Source: Elusimicrobiota bacterium (lineage in GTDB: Bacteria; Elusimicrobiota; Elusimicrobia; UBA1565; UBA9628). From it: a stretch of 64,000 nt of DNA. This document shows, one piece after another, positions 1 through 8,710 of the stretch. Position numbers and translations under genes: made by a program. The notes beneath the pieces are model-generated. The model was not told where the DNA came from and did no database searches. It saw only the letters and a program-made list of their open reading frames with translations. Position 1 is the first letter of the stretch, and each line of letters opens with the position of its first letter. The stretch is taken from positions 35,154 through 99,153 of the forward strand of contig JAHFCE010000009.1 in NCBI GenBank assembly GCA_023249675.1, read 5' to 3'.

Positions 1-591
1 GCAATACGCCCCGACAACCTCCAACTTCGCCGTCTAACTCAGATGCAGGGCGATGTCCCCGAACTCGTTGCAAATTTCGCCGCCACACAGGCGCCAAACG
101 TAAACGAAGAGGAACGCAGTCTGCTCCGCATGTGGATTACGGAACTGCTTGCCAACGCAAACGACCATGCGAAATCAGCACGCGGATTTTGGATATGTGC
201 CCGCTATAACCCCCGCGGAAGAGATATCAGAATCTGTGTGGCCGATTCAGGCATTGGCATTCGGGAATCACTCGTTGATTCCCGCAAATATAATGCGGAC
301 ATGACTCACGCCGAAGCTGTTGGACTCGCATTGCGCGAAGGCGTTACGGCCCGCCTTGGCGTCACCGGAGGGTTAGGCCTGAAACGAATAGCCGCTTACG
401 TGAAATCCTGCGGAGGCGCACTGACCATAATCTCTGGGGACGCCCGTATAAGTGTCCGCCGAAAAAAGAGCACTGTCACGGCCACCTGCCCCCATTACCA
501 AGGCACGATTGTGAACGCAACATTTGATGCGCGCGCATTGGCGCGCCTTGAATCCAAGGAGAGCTCCGACGCGCCTTTTCACTTTGAATAA
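1..591 (+). CDS. HATPase-fold ATP-binding protein, 5' end cut by window
   Basis: The reading frame is open to base 1, so the gene is probably truncated; an in-frame ATG lies at 43 (182 aa from there). Numbered from that Met, an N-box-like helix (ITELLANANDHA, 32-43), a DSGIG Mg-ATP motif (68-72) and a glycine-rich TGGLGL stretch (108-113) mark the GHKL/HATPase_c fold of histidine kinases and anti-sigma kinases. No phospho-acceptor histidine or membrane segment is visible. The STAS-like gene starts 2 nt after its stop, so the two are an operon. Known HATPase/STAS pairs (SpoIIAB/SpoIIAA type) work by partner switching; that role here is inference. Base composition is visibly more A+T-rich than the genes from 1020 onward, which suggests transfer. 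Confidence 0.75.
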   Translation, partial: AIRPDNLQLRRLTQMQGDVPELVANFAATQAPNVNEEERSLLRMWITELLANANDHAKSARGFWICARYNPRGRDIRICVADSGIGIRESLVDSRKYNADMTHAEAVGLALREGVTARLGVTGGLGLKRIAAYVKSCGGALTIISGDARISVRRKKSTVTATCPHYQGTIVNATFDARALARLESKESSDAPFHFE

Positions 592-593
592 TT

Positions 594-992
594 ATGCTTG
601 AAAATATTTATATTTCAGTCAGCGCTGTTTGCGGAGAGAAAACCTATACCCGCGATGACGGCAAGCCCCTCTATGGGAAAATTGCGGATGCCCTGAGCGG
701 CGGCAAATCCGTAACCATCGATTTTTCCGGCAAAGAAATCGCTTCCGAGTCATTCTTGGACGAAGCCATCGTTGAACATTTCATGCGTCCGCTCGTACCG
801 AACGCTCACAACTTCATCACGCTCAAGAATGTCTTTCCGCACGATCAGACACTCTTGCAGCGCGTATTTGAATACAGGAGAATGTTGGCACAAAAAGCTG
901 ATAAAAAGCGGCTTGGAAATAGCCGAGCAATACCAGACCATTCTGCCAGTCTCATCAAAGACGCCCCCGGCAAAAAACGCTCGAAGCAATAA
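594..992 (+). CDS. STAS-like DUF4325 protein
   Basis: A 132-aa soluble protein. The stretch SVTIDFSGKEIASESFLDE (39-57) is the signature of the STAS-like DUF4325 family: a beta-strand VTIDF, then a Ser-rich turn (S51, S53) before a helix. In classical anti-sigma-factor antagonists a Ser at the equivalent turn is phosphorylated by the partner kinase. The C-terminal 35 residues are Lys/Arg-rich and probably disordered. It starts 2 nt after the HATPase gene and no Shine-Dalgarno is visible, so translation is probably coupled. Function unproven; a sensing or partner-switch module is the best reading. Low GC relative to downstream genes. Confidence 0.7.
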   Translation: MLENIYISVSAVCGEKTYTRDDGKPLYGKIADALSGGKSVTIDFSGKEIASESFLDEAIVEHFMRPLVPNAHNFITLKNVFPHDQTLLQRVFEYRRMLAQKADKKRLGNSRAIPDHSASLIKDAPGKKRSKQ

Positions 993-1006
993 CCTTCATT
1001 TTAGAG

Positions 1007-1012
1007 AGGAGG
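1007..1012 (+). promoter_or_regulatory. Strong Shine-Dalgarno for the ureidopropionase gene
   Basis: AGGAGG ends 7 nt before the ATG at 1020. It is one of the few perfect Shine-Dalgarno sequences in the window and fixes the start of the catabolic operon. Confidence 0.8.
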
Positions 1013-1019
1013 AAATAAT

Positions 1020-1895
1020 ATGCCCCGAATCGTGAAGTGCGGCCTCATTCAAGCGTCGTGCGATTGGCAGACGCCGAAGTACACCCTGCAGCAGATCAAG
1101 ACGAAGATGATCGACAAGCACGTCGCGCTCATTGAGAAGGCGGCCAAGCAGGGCGTGCAGATGCTGAGTCTTCAGGAAATTTTTTACGGACCCTACTTTT
1201 GCGCGGAGCAAGACGCGAAATGGTACGACACCGCCGAGACAATTCCCGGGCCGACCACTTCTTTGATGCAGAAGCTCGCGAAGAAGCACCAGATGGTCAT
1301 CGTCTCCCCGATCTATGAGACGCCCTCGACCGGCACCTACTACAACACCGCGGCGGTCATCGACGCGGATGGTCAGATCGCGGGCATTTACAGAAAAAAT
1401 CATATCCCGCACTGCGCTCCCGGCTTCTGGGAAAAGTTCTACTTCAAACCGGGCAACCTCGGCTACCCGGTGTTCCAGACGCGCTACGCCAAGGTCGGCG
1501 TGTACATCTGTTACGATCGGCATTTTCCCGACGGCGCCCGCATCCTGGGCTTAAACGGAGCTGAAATTGTTTTTAATCCGTCGGCCACGGTGAAGGGGCT
1601 GTCGGAATATCTCTGGAAGCTCGAGCAACCGGCGCACGCCGTGGCCAACCAATACTTCGTCGGCGCCAGCAACCGGGTGGGCAAAGAAGGTCCCTGGAAT
1701 ATCGGCGAGTTCTACGGCCAGTCCTACTTCTGCGACCCGAGAGGCCAGATGCTCAAGATCGGCCCGCATGATAAGGACGCGATCGTCGTCGCCGACCTCG
1801 ACTTCGACCAGATTCTGGAGGTCCGCAAGGTGTGGCAGTTCTTCCGCGACCGCCGGCCGGAAACCTACGGCGCGCTCACTCAGCAGCTGCCGTGA
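1020..1895 (+). CDS. Beta-ureidopropionase / N-carbamoyl amidase (nitrilase superfamily)
   Basis: 291 aa. The nitrilase Glu-Lys-Cys triad is visible: E53 (LQEIFYG), K126 (YRKNHIP) and C164 (ICYDRHFPDGAR). The segment after the cysteine, with LGLNGAEIVFNPSAT and LWKLEQPAHAVANQYFVGASNRVG, is typical of the nitrilases encoded beside dihydropyrimidinases. Family reaction: N-carbamoyl-beta-alanine to beta-alanine, CO2 and ammonia; N-carbamoylputrescine is a possible alternative substrate. No signal peptide, so cytoplasmic. Its stop overlaps the GTG of the NCS1 transporter, and dihydropyrimidinase follows, so transport, ring opening and decarbamoylation are co-expressed. Confidence 0.88.
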   Translation: MPRIVKCGLIQASCDWQTPKYTLQQIKTKMIDKHVALIEKAAKQGVQMLSLQEIFYGPYFCAEQDAKWYDTAETIPGPTTSLMQKLAKKHQMVIVSPIYETPSTGTYYNTAAVIDADGQIAGIYRKNHIPHCAPGFWEKFYFKPGNLGYPVFQTRYAKVGVYICYDRHFPDGARILGLNGAEIVFNPSATVKGLSEYLWKLEQPAHAVANQYFVGASNRVGKEGPWNIGEFYGQSYFCDPRGQMLKIGPHDKDAIVVADLDFDQILEVRKVWQFFRDRRPETYGALTQQLP

Positions 1896-3400
1896 GAAAG
1901 AACATCTTCGACGCGCTGATGGACGCGGAGATTCACGACCACTCCGAGCCCATCACGAAATCCCCCTACTGGAATAAGGACATCGCGCCCACGCGCAAGT
2001 CGCAGCGCACCTGGGGCACGAAGGACATCGCCGTCCTCTGGATCAGCATGAGCGCGTGCATCCCCACGTACATGCTGGCTTCTTCTTTGATTGCCGAGGG
2101 CATGAACTGGTGGCAGGCCGTGCTGACCATTTTTCTGGGCAACTGCATCGTCCTGCTGCCCATGATCCTCAACGCGCACGCGGGCACCAAGTACGGCATC
2201 CCGTACCCCGTCTACTGCCGGCCGGCGTTCGGGATTCTCGGGGCCAACGTCCCGGCGGTTCTTCGAGCGCTCGTCGCCTGCGGCTGGTTCGGCATCCAGA
2301 CATGGATCGGAGGCGCTGCGATCTACAAGCTCGTCGGCCTCTGGTGTCCGGCCATCATGGCCGGAGCCCCAATCCTTCAGGGCCTCAACGCGGGCCAATG
2401 GGGCTGCTTCCTCTTCTTCTGGGCGATCAACATGTTCGTGATCTACAAGGGTGTCGAGTCCATCCGCGTCCTGCTGAACATCAAAGCGCCCCTGCTGATT
2501 CTGCTTGGCCTGGCTTTGCTCGGCTGGGCGTACGTCCAGGCGGGGGGGTTCGGTCCGATGCTGTCCACCCCGTCGGCCTTCGCGCCGGGACAGTCCAAGG
2601 CCGGCCAGTTCTGGCCGTTCTTCTTTCCGGCCTTGACCGCGATGATCGGCTTCTGGGCGACGCTCTCGCTCAACATCCCCGACTTCTCGCGCTACGCGAA
2701 GACCCAGAAAGATCAGATGCTGGGACAGGCCCTGGGCCTGCCCACGACGATGGGCCTCTACTCTTTTATCGGCGTGGCCGTAACCTCGGCCACCATCGTG
2801 ATCTACGGCCAGTCCATCTGGGATCCGGTGGACCTCATCGCCAAGTTCAAGAATCCCGCCGTTCTCGCCGTGGCCTTGGTTTCACTGTGCGTGGCCACGC
2901 TCGCGACGAATATTGCGGCCAACGTGGTAGGACCGGCGAACGACTTTTCACATCTCTGGCCGGAAAAAATAGACTTTAGAATGGGCGGCTATATGACCGG
3001 CGTCCTCGGGATCCTGATCCAACCGTGGAAACTGATCGCGGATCCCTCGGGGTATATCTTTACCTGGCTCGTCGCCTACTCCGCGCTGCTGGGTTCGATT
3101 GGCGGCATCCTCATCTGCGACTACTACGTCCTGCGCGGCGCCAAGCTCGATGTGCGCGAGCTCTACGAGAAAAACGGCGCGTATTGGTACGCGGGCGGCG
3201 TAAACGGCCGCGCGCTCATGGCCCTCGTCCTGTCCTGCCTGCCCGTGCTTCCCGGCTTTCTCGGCACGGTCAAGCTCGCGACGGTCGCGCCCTTCTGGAT
3301 CTCGCTGTACCACTACGCCTGGTTCATCAGCTTCGGCCTCTCGTTTGGGCTGTACTGGCTCCTGATGCGCTGGGAGAAAGAGGAACCCTATGCCCTATGA
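1892..3400 (+). CDS. NCS1 nucleobase/hydantoin:cation symporter
   Basis: About 502 aa from the GTG at 1892, which overlaps the upstream TGA (GTGA); an ATG 27 nt further in is the alternative. Roughly twelve hydrophobic segments follow a soluble N-terminus containing SPYWNKDIAPT and RTWGTKDIAVLWISMS, the characteristic NCS1 entry into TM1. NCS1 proteins import uracil, allantoin, hydantoins or cytosine with Na+ or H+. Position between ureidopropionase and dihydropyrimidinase points to a pyrimidine or hydantoin substrate. The 3' end overlaps the next gene by 11 nt. Confidence 0.9.
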   Translation: MRKNIFDALMDAEIHDHSEPITKSPYWNKDIAPTRKSQRTWGTKDIAVLWISMSACIPTYMLASSLIAEGMNWWQAVLTIFLGNCIVLLPMILNAHAGTKYGIPYPVYCRPAFGILGANVPAVLRALVACGWFGIQTWIGGAAIYKLVGLWCPAIMAGAPILQGLNAGQWGCFLFFWAINMFVIYKGVESIRVLLNIKAPLLILLGLALLGWAYVQAGGFGPMLSTPSAFAPGQSKAGQFWPFFFPALTAMIGFWATLSLNIPDFSRYAKTQKDQMLGQALGLPTTMGLYSFIGVAVTSATIVIYGQSIWDPVDLIAKFKNPAVLAVALVSLCVATLATNIAANVVGPANDFSHLWPEKIDFRMGGYMTGVLGILIQPWKLIADPSGYIFTWLVAYSALLGSIGGILICDYYVLRGAKLDVRELYEKNGAYWYAGGVNGRALMALVLSCLPVLPGFLGTVKLATVAPFWISLYHYAWFISFGLSFGLYWLLMRWEKEEPYAL

Positions 3401-4787
3401 CCTGCTGATCAAAGGCGGCACGATCGTCTCCGCGTCGGACACCTTCATCGGTGATCTTGCCGTCGTCAACGGCAAGGTCGCCGCCATCGGCAAGATCGCG
3501 GAGTCCGGCAAGAAGGTCGTTGATGCGCGGGGCAAGGTCGTGCTCCCGGGCGGCATCGACGCGCACACGCACTTCGACATGCCCTTCATGGGCGCGACCA
3601 CGATCGACGACTTCACCACCGGCTCGACGGCGGCCATCTTCGGAGGCACGACCTCCATCGTGGACTTCGCGATCCAAAAGAAAGGCGAGACGTTCCGCCA
3701 CGCGCTCGATGACTGGCACAGGCGCGCCGATGGGAAATGCGCCGTCGATTACGGATTTCACATGATCGTGACTGATTTTCCGGAAAAACAGCAGAAAGAA
3801 ATGGACAGGCTCGTCGACGAAGGCGTCTCCTCCTTCAAGCTGTTCATGGCCTACCCCGGCATCTTCATGTCGGATGACACGACGATCTTCCGCGCGCTCC
3901 TGCGCACGCGCGACAACGGCGGCATCATCTGCATGCACGCCGAAAACGGCTCCGTCATCGACGTGCTGATTCAAAAGGCCATCGCCGAAGGCAAGACCGC
4001 GCCCGAGTGGCACGCGCTGACCCGCCCGATGACCGCCGAGGCGGAGGCCACGCATCGCGCGATCGCTCTGGCCGAGATGGCCGGTGTGCCGATCTATTTC
4101 GTCCACCTCTCCGCCGGCGACGCGATGGAGGAGGTGCGCGCCGCCCGCGCGCGCGGATTGCCGGTGTTCGCGGAAACATGCCCTCAATATTTGTATTTAT
4201 CCGAGGATGACTACCGCCGTCCCGGGTTCGAGGGCGCGAAGTTTGTGATGTCCCCGCCTCTTCGGCCCGCCGGTAATTCGGAACGCTTGTGGAGCGGGCT
4301 CGTCCGCAATGATCTCCAAGTCGTCTCCACCGATCATTGTTCTTTTTGCATGAAGGCCGGAACGAATCAACCCGGCAAGGAGTTGGGAAAGAAGGATTTT
4401 TCAAAAATCCCCAACGGCGCGCCCGGCGTCGAGTACCGCATGCTCCTGCTCTGGGACGCCGTTCAGAAAGGAAAGATCACGGAGAACCGCTTCGTCGAGA
4501 TCACCTCCGCCAACCCCGCGAAGCTCTTCGGCCTGTACCCGCGCAAGGGCCACCTAAACCCCGGAGCCGACGCGGACATCGTCATTCTCGACCCCAACAA
4601 GCCATTTACCTTCTCGCTGAAGAACCACCACTCGGCGGCCGATTACAACCCCTACGAGGGCGTGACGGTCAAGGGCTCGATTCGCGACGTGTTCTCGCGC
4701 GGCGAGGCGATGGTTCTCGATGGGAAGTGGGCGGGAAAGACCAGCCACGGCAAGTTCCTCAAACGCACGCCGCGCTCGTTCAACTAG
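3390..4787 (+). CDS. Dihydropyrimidinase (D-hydantoinase)
   Basis: 465 aa, the usual family length. All metal ligands of the binuclear cyclic amidohydrolase site are present: H59 and H61 (DAHTH), K150 for carboxylation (SSFKLFMAY), H183 (CMHAEN), H239 (VHLSAG) and D315 (STDHC). It hydrolyses 5,6-dihydrouracil/dihydrothymine or 5-substituted hydantoins to N-carbamoyl amino acids, the substrate of the nitrilase two genes upstream. Cytoplasmic. The start overlaps the NCS1 gene by 11 nt, which indicates translational coupling. The partner dihydropyrimidine dehydrogenase is not in the window. Confidence 0.93.
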   Translation: MPYDLLIKGGTIVSASDTFIGDLAVVNGKVAAIGKIAESGKKVVDARGKVVLPGGIDAHTHFDMPFMGATTIDDFTTGSTAAIFGGTTSIVDFAIQKKGETFRHALDDWHRRADGKCAVDYGFHMIVTDFPEKQQKEMDRLVDEGVSSFKLFMAYPGIFMSDDTTIFRALLRTRDNGGIICMHAENGSVIDVLIQKAIAEGKTAPEWHALTRPMTAEAEATHRAIALAEMAGVPIYFVHLSAGDAMEEVRAARARGLPVFAETCPQYLYLSEDDYRRPGFEGAKFVMSPPLRPAGNSERLWSGLVRNDLQVVSTDHCSFCMKAGTNQPGKELGKKDFSKIPNGAPGVEYRMLLLWDAVQKGKITENRFVEITSANPAKLFGLYPRKGHLNPGADADIVILDPNKPFTFSLKNHHSAADYNPYEGVTVKGSIRDVFSRGEAMVLDGKWAGKTSHGKFLKRTPRSFN

Positions 4788-4797
4788 GAGACCCCCA

Positions 4798-6180
4798 ATG
4801 AACCGCACGATCCGCTTCCTCCTCTTGGCCATCCCGCTCGCCGCAGGCTGCGGAGGCTCTAAGCTCGTGGTGACAGGCTCACCCGTCCGGCCGAAGGAAC
4901 CGGTGCGCCTCATTGCGACGCTCTCCGAGGCCAACGAATTTAGCCAGAAATTGACAGAGGAGCTGTCCCAGCAAGGCTATGGAATACTCGACCAGGCAAG
5001 AACACAATCCCTCCTGAGGAAGCTTGATATTGAGAACAGCGACCTGGTCGATGAGGCCTCCCTCGCCGAGCTGAAAGGCCGCCGCATCGACGCGATCATG
5101 AAGATCGTCGTCGAAATGACCGCCGCGAGGGCGGATCTGCTCGACAAGGTCCGCGTGAGCGTGACCGGGACCGGAGGCGGCGAGCTCCTGGCCTCGCTGG
5201 CATGGACCAACTCTTGGGGGGGCATGCCCGGCTCGCCCGCGGATTCCTCGATGCGATTGCCCATGACGAAGGCCGCGCGCAAGGTCGCGCTTGCGCTCAC
5301 GCGCCAGTTGGGCCCTCCCGGCCCGAAGGCCTCGGTCATGATGGACGATTTCATCGCGGCACGCAGAGCAGCGCTGCGCGGCGCGCCGCTGACGGCGGCC
5401 CCCGCGGCGGCTCCTGCGCCCACCGTGACCTCCGACGTGGACACGCCCGCCCGGCGCGACGCGGAACGACCGAATGACTACGCGCTGGTCATCGGTATTG
5501 AAAGTTACCAATCCCTGCCGAAAGCCGACTACGGCGTGCGCGACGCCCAGACGGTCCGCCGTCATTTCGAGGCCTTGGGTGTTCCCGCGCGCAACATCAT
5601 CAGCCTCGAAGGGCCCCAAGCCACCGGCAGCAAACTCCGCAGCTACCTGCAGCAGTGGCTGCCGCGCAACATCAAGTCGGAGTCGACTCTGTTCATTTAT
5701 TACTCAGGCCACGGGGCTCCCGACCCTGCGAACGGCGAAGCCTATCTCGTGCCCTGGGACGCGGACCCGATGTTCCTGACGACGTCCGCCTATCCGCTGA
5801 AGCAATTCTATGCGGAGCTGACAGCGCTCAAAGCCAAGCGCGTCCTTGTCGCACTCGACGCCTGCTTCTCGGGCTCCGGGGGCCGCTCGGTTCTCGCCAA
5901 GGGCGCTCGGCCGCTTGTCGCCAAGGTGGATGAGAGCGTGCCGACCGCCGCCAACCTCACAGTCCTCGCGGCCGCCTCCGGCAGCGAGATCACCGGAACG
6001 CTCGACGAGCAGGCGCACGGGATTTTCACCTACTACTTCCTCAAAGGGCTTTCCGGCGGAGCGAAGACGCCGCGCACCCTGTACGACTACCTCAAGCCTC
6101 ATGTCCAAGACGACGCCCGTCGCCAGAACCGGGAGCAGTCGCCGACCTTGGCCGGAGACGGGGCCGACGCGTCATTCTAG
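4798..6180 (+). CDS. Caspase-like (peptidase C14) lipoprotein
   Basis: 460 aa from the ATG at 4798, preceded by GGAG. A lipoprotein signal peptide ends in LAAGC (C18), so the protein is probably anchored in a membrane facing the periplasm. Residues 30-195 resemble a periplasmic alpha/beta domain of lipoproteins that form oligomers; a Pro/Ala linker follows, then a C14 caspase fold from about 227 (YALVIGIESY). The catalytic dyad is intact: H305 (YYSGHGAP) and C356 (LVALDACFSG). Caspase-fold proteases of this type cut after basic or acidic residues; the target here is unknown. It starts 10 nt after dihydropyrimidinase, an odd position for a protease. Confidence 0.85.
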   Translation: MNRTIRFLLLAIPLAAGCGGSKLVVTGSPVRPKEPVRLIATLSEANEFSQKLTEELSQQGYGILDQARTQSLLRKLDIENSDLVDEASLAELKGRRIDAIMKIVVEMTAARADLLDKVRVSVTGTGGGELLASLAWTNSWGGMPGSPADSSMRLPMTKAARKVALALTRQLGPPGPKASVMMDDFIAARRAALRGAPLTAAPAAAPAPTVTSDVDTPARRDAERPNDYALVIGIESYQSLPKADYGVRDAQTVRRHFEALGVPARNIISLEGPQATGSKLRSYLQQWLPRNIKSESTLFIYYSGHGAPDPANGEAYLVPWDADPMFLTTSAYPLKQFYAELTALKAKRVLVALDACFSGSGGRSVLAKGARPLVAKVDESVPTAANLTVLAAASGSEITGTLDEQAHGIFTYYFLKGLSGGAKTPRTLYDYLKPHVQDDARRQNREQSPTLAGDGADASF

Positions 6181-6189
6181 AGGAACTGA

Positions 6190-6195
6190 TATAAT
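6190..6195 (+). promoter_or_regulatory. -10 element (TATAAT) 6 nt before ATG 6202
   Basis: A perfect -10 hexamer whose expected start point falls on the ATG itself, predicting a leaderless mRNA. No good -35 hexamer is seen. Confidence 0.5.
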
Positions 6196-6201
6196 CTCGA
6201 T

Positions 6202-7077
6202 ATGATCCTCTCACGCCTTTGCGCCCTGCTCGCGAGCGCCCTTCTGTCCGCGACGGCCTTCGCCGGAACCCTCGAAATCCCCGCCGAGCTCGCCCGAGGC
6301 ATCGACGCCGAAGCCGTCCGCGCCGCCGCCGAGACCAAGATCTCGGACCCCATCTCCGTGGAGATCCAGCCCGTCCAAGACGGAGCGGTCCTCTCCGACT
6401 TCATCGGCAAGGGCGTGACGGTCCATCTCAAAAACGGCGGCCGCATCGTGGGCATCCTGCATGACGACACCGACAGGATCTGGATCGAGATCGGGGACGG
6501 TCGGATTGGCCTCGAATTCGACTCCGTCTCCTCCGTCGAGGTCGCGCCGAACAAGTACCAAGAATTCCGCGACCGCGAGGCCGCCCTCGGCGACGCCGAT
6601 GTCCCGGCGCTTTGGGCGCTCGCACAGTGGGCCCGGTCGCAGGAACTGTCCTCCTACGCGCGGATGACCGCGCTGCGCGTGATCGATCTCGAGACCGATC
6701 ACGCCGGGGCCCGCGCCCTGCTGCGCTACGAGAAAATCGAAGGCCGCTGGCTGACTCACGACAAGGCGATGATCGCCAAGGGCTTCGTCCTCTTCGAGGA
6801 CCGCTGGATTGCGCAGGCCGAATACGCAGAGATCCTCCAGAAACGGGCGGCTCGCCGCCAGGAGCTCGAGGCTCGCCGTCGAGCGCGCATCGAGGAAGAG
6901 CGCCGCCGCCAAACCGAGGAGGAAGAGCGCCTCGTCCGCGAGCACGAGCGGAAGCTGGAGCGCCTGCGCGAGCTGCAGCGACTCCAGCAGTTGCGCCGCC
7001 TCCGCTACCGCTACGGATACCCTTACGGCCCGATTATCATCGTGCCCGGCCACCCCTGTCCGGGCCGCCATCGCTGA
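6202..7077 (+). CDS. Secreted protein with Sm-like domain and Arg/Glu coiled coil
   Basis: 291 aa. The signal peptide ends near ATAFAG (about residue 22). Residues 70-115 (VTVHLKNGGRIVGILHDD then GRIGLEFDSVSSVE) have the strand pattern of a small Sm/LSm-like beta barrel, and the middle region is helical. Residues 210-270 are a continuous Arg/Glu/Gln helix predicted to form a coiled coil. The tail YRYGYPYGPIIIVPGHPCPGRH is aromatic and Gly/Pro-rich. No function is recognised. TATAAT 6 nt upstream suggests its own promoter; the aldehyde dehydrogenase follows after 13 nt. Confidence 0.7.
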   Translation: MILSRLCALLASALLSATAFAGTLEIPAELARGIDAEAVRAAAETKISDPISVEIQPVQDGAVLSDFIGKGVTVHLKNGGRIVGILHDDTDRIWIEIGDGRIGLEFDSVSSVEVAPNKYQEFRDREAALGDADVPALWALAQWARSQELSSYARMTALRVIDLETDHAGARALLRYEKIEGRWLTHDKAMIAKGFVLFEDRWIAQAEYAEILQKRAARRQELEARRRARIEEERRRQTEEEERLVREHERKLERLRELQRLQQLRRLRYRYGYPYGPIIIVPGHPCPGRHR

Positions 7078-7090
7078 CCCCGAGGACCAC

Positions 7091-8599
7091 ATGACCACCG
7101 CGACCAAGTCGACGCCTGCCGTCTCCATGTTGAAGCAGTACATCGGGGGCAAATGGGTGGACGGCTCCTCCTCCCGCGAGATCATCTCCACAAATCCTGC
7201 GGATTCGCGCCAGATCCTGGCCAAGCTCAAGGGCGCGGACAAAAATGACGTGCTCAAAGCCATCGACGCCGCCCAGAAGGCGTTTCCGGCCTGGAAGGCG
7301 ACCACACCGCCCGCCCGCGGCCGCATTTTGATGAAGGCCGCGCTCCTTCTGCGCGAGCGCAAGGAGGAGTTGGCCCGCCTCATGACGCGCGAGCAGGGCA
7401 AGATCCTGCCCGAGGCCCTGGGCGAGATGGAAAAGGGCATCACGTTGATTGAGTGGTTCGCGGGAGAGGGCCTGCGCCTGGGCGGCATCACCCAACCGTC
7501 GGAGCTCTCCAAGAACCTGCTCTACACCCTCCGGCAGCCTTTAGGCGTCGTCTCCATCATCACGCCCTGGAACTTCCCATTCGCGATCCCCGCGTGGAAG
7601 ATCGCTCCGGCGCTGATCTCGGGCAACTGCGTGATCTTCAAGCCCGCCTCGCTCGTGCCCGCGATGGCCGTCGAGCTCGTCAGAATCTTCGAGGAGGCCG
7701 GCCTGCCGGCGGGCGTGCTCAACCTCGTGCTCGGCGCGGGTTCGGCCATGGGCGACATCCTCGTTGAGGAGCCGCGCATCAAAGCCGTGTCCTTCACGGG
7801 CTCGAATGAAATCGGCAAGCGCGTGCACACGATCGGCGGCGCGCGCGGCATCAAGGTCACCTGCGAGATGGGCGGCAAGAATCCGGCGGTGGTCTGGGAC
7901 GACGCCGACCTCGAGTTAGCACTCGGCGGCGTGATGAAAGGCGCCTTCGGCTCCACCGGCCAGCGCTGCACCGCGACCTCCCGCCTGATTCTCCACGAAG
8001 CGATCGCCGAAAAATTCCTTAAGATGCTTCTCGTCGAAACCGCCAAGATCAAGGTCGGCGACGGCCTCGACAAGACGGTCACGATGGGCCCCGCCGTCGA
8101 TGAAAGCCAGCTCAAGACCGATCTGGAATACATCGAGATCGGCAAAAAAGAAGGCGCCAAGCTCCTGTGCGGCGGCAAGCGCCTGACGGCCGGCGGCTTC
8201 GCGCACGGCTGGTTCGTCGAGCCGACGATCTTCGACAGCGTCGATCCCAAGTCGCGCCTGTGGCAGGAAGAGGTCTTCGGGCCGGTCCTGGCCGTCGCGC
8301 GGGTCTCCCATTTCGAGAAGGCCGTCGCGCTCGCCAACGACAGTCCCTTCGGCCTGACGTGCGCGTTCTACTCCCAGGACCTGACTCTGGCGATGCGCTT
8401 CACCGAGGAAGTCGAGGCCGGCATGGTGCACCTCAACAGCCCGACGATCGGCGGAGAGGCCCAGGTGCCCTTCGGCGGCGTGAAGGGCTCCGGCGTCGGC
8501 GAGCGCGAGATGGCCAAAGAAGGCATGCACTTCTTCACCGAGCAGAAGACCGTGTTTCTCGATTACACGGGTCGGCGCCGCGCCTCGAATCTTTATTAA
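7091..8599 (+). CDS. NAD(P)+-dependent aldehyde dehydrogenase
   Basis: 502 aa from ATG 7091, preceded by a GAGGA ribosome-binding site. ALDH active-site residues are all visible: N161 (PWNFPF), K184 (IFKPAS), E259 (CEMGGKN) and C293 (STGQRCTATSR). The GQRCTATSR form is typical of semialdehyde dehydrogenases of the succinate or 2-oxoglutarate semialdehyde group rather than CoA-acylating MmsA. In context it could oxidise malonate semialdehyde from beta-alanine or an aldehyde from polyamine or ornithine breakdown; the exact substrate cannot be read from sequence. Cytoplasmic tetramer expected. Confidence 0.88.
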   Translation: MTTATKSTPAVSMLKQYIGGKWVDGSSSREIISTNPADSRQILAKLKGADKNDVLKAIDAAQKAFPAWKATTPPARGRILMKAALLLRERKEELARLMTREQGKILPEALGEMEKGITLIEWFAGEGLRLGGITQPSELSKNLLYTLRQPLGVVSIITPWNFPFAIPAWKIAPALISGNCVIFKPASLVPAMAVELVRIFEEAGLPAGVLNLVLGAGSAMGDILVEEPRIKAVSFTGSNEIGKRVHTIGGARGIKVTCEMGGKNPAVVWDDADLELALGGVMKGAFGSTGQRCTATSRLILHEAIAEKFLKMLLVETAKIKVGDGLDKTVTMGPAVDESQLKTDLEYIEIGKKEGAKLLCGGKRLTAGGFAHGWFVEPTIFDSVDPKSRLWQEEVFGPVLAVARVSHFEKAVALANDSPFGLTCAFYSQDLTLAMRFTEEVEAGMVHLNSPTIGGEAQVPFGGVKGSGVGEREMAKEGMHFFTEQKTVFLDYTGRRRASNLY

Positions 8600-8700
8600 T
8601 GTGAGTCCGTTCGCCGCTCTGCCGTCTCCGGTCAACTTGATGGACGGCCTCCTCTCCGGGACCGGCCTTTGCCTCGCCCTCTCTCTCGACGCCAAACTTC

Positions 8701-8706
8701 GGAGGA
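8701..8706 (+). promoter_or_regulatory. Shine-Dalgarno for class III aminotransferase
   Basis: GGAGGA lies 4 nt before the ATG at 8711 and supports that start over upstream in-frame codons. The preceding 110-nt gap contains competing short stems (8621-8626/8643-8648 and 8628-8633/8660-8665) but no U-run. Confidence 0.6.
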
Positions 8707-8710
8707 ATGC

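Noticed and set aside
6211..7512. 433-aa minus-strand open frame
   Set aside because: Spans the ends of two good plus-strand genes and has no recognisable domain; antisense shadow.
8621..8665. Competing stems in the gap before the class III aminotransferase as terminator or riboswitch
   Set aside because: Stems are only 6 bp, no U-run follows and no known riboswitch core is recognisable.
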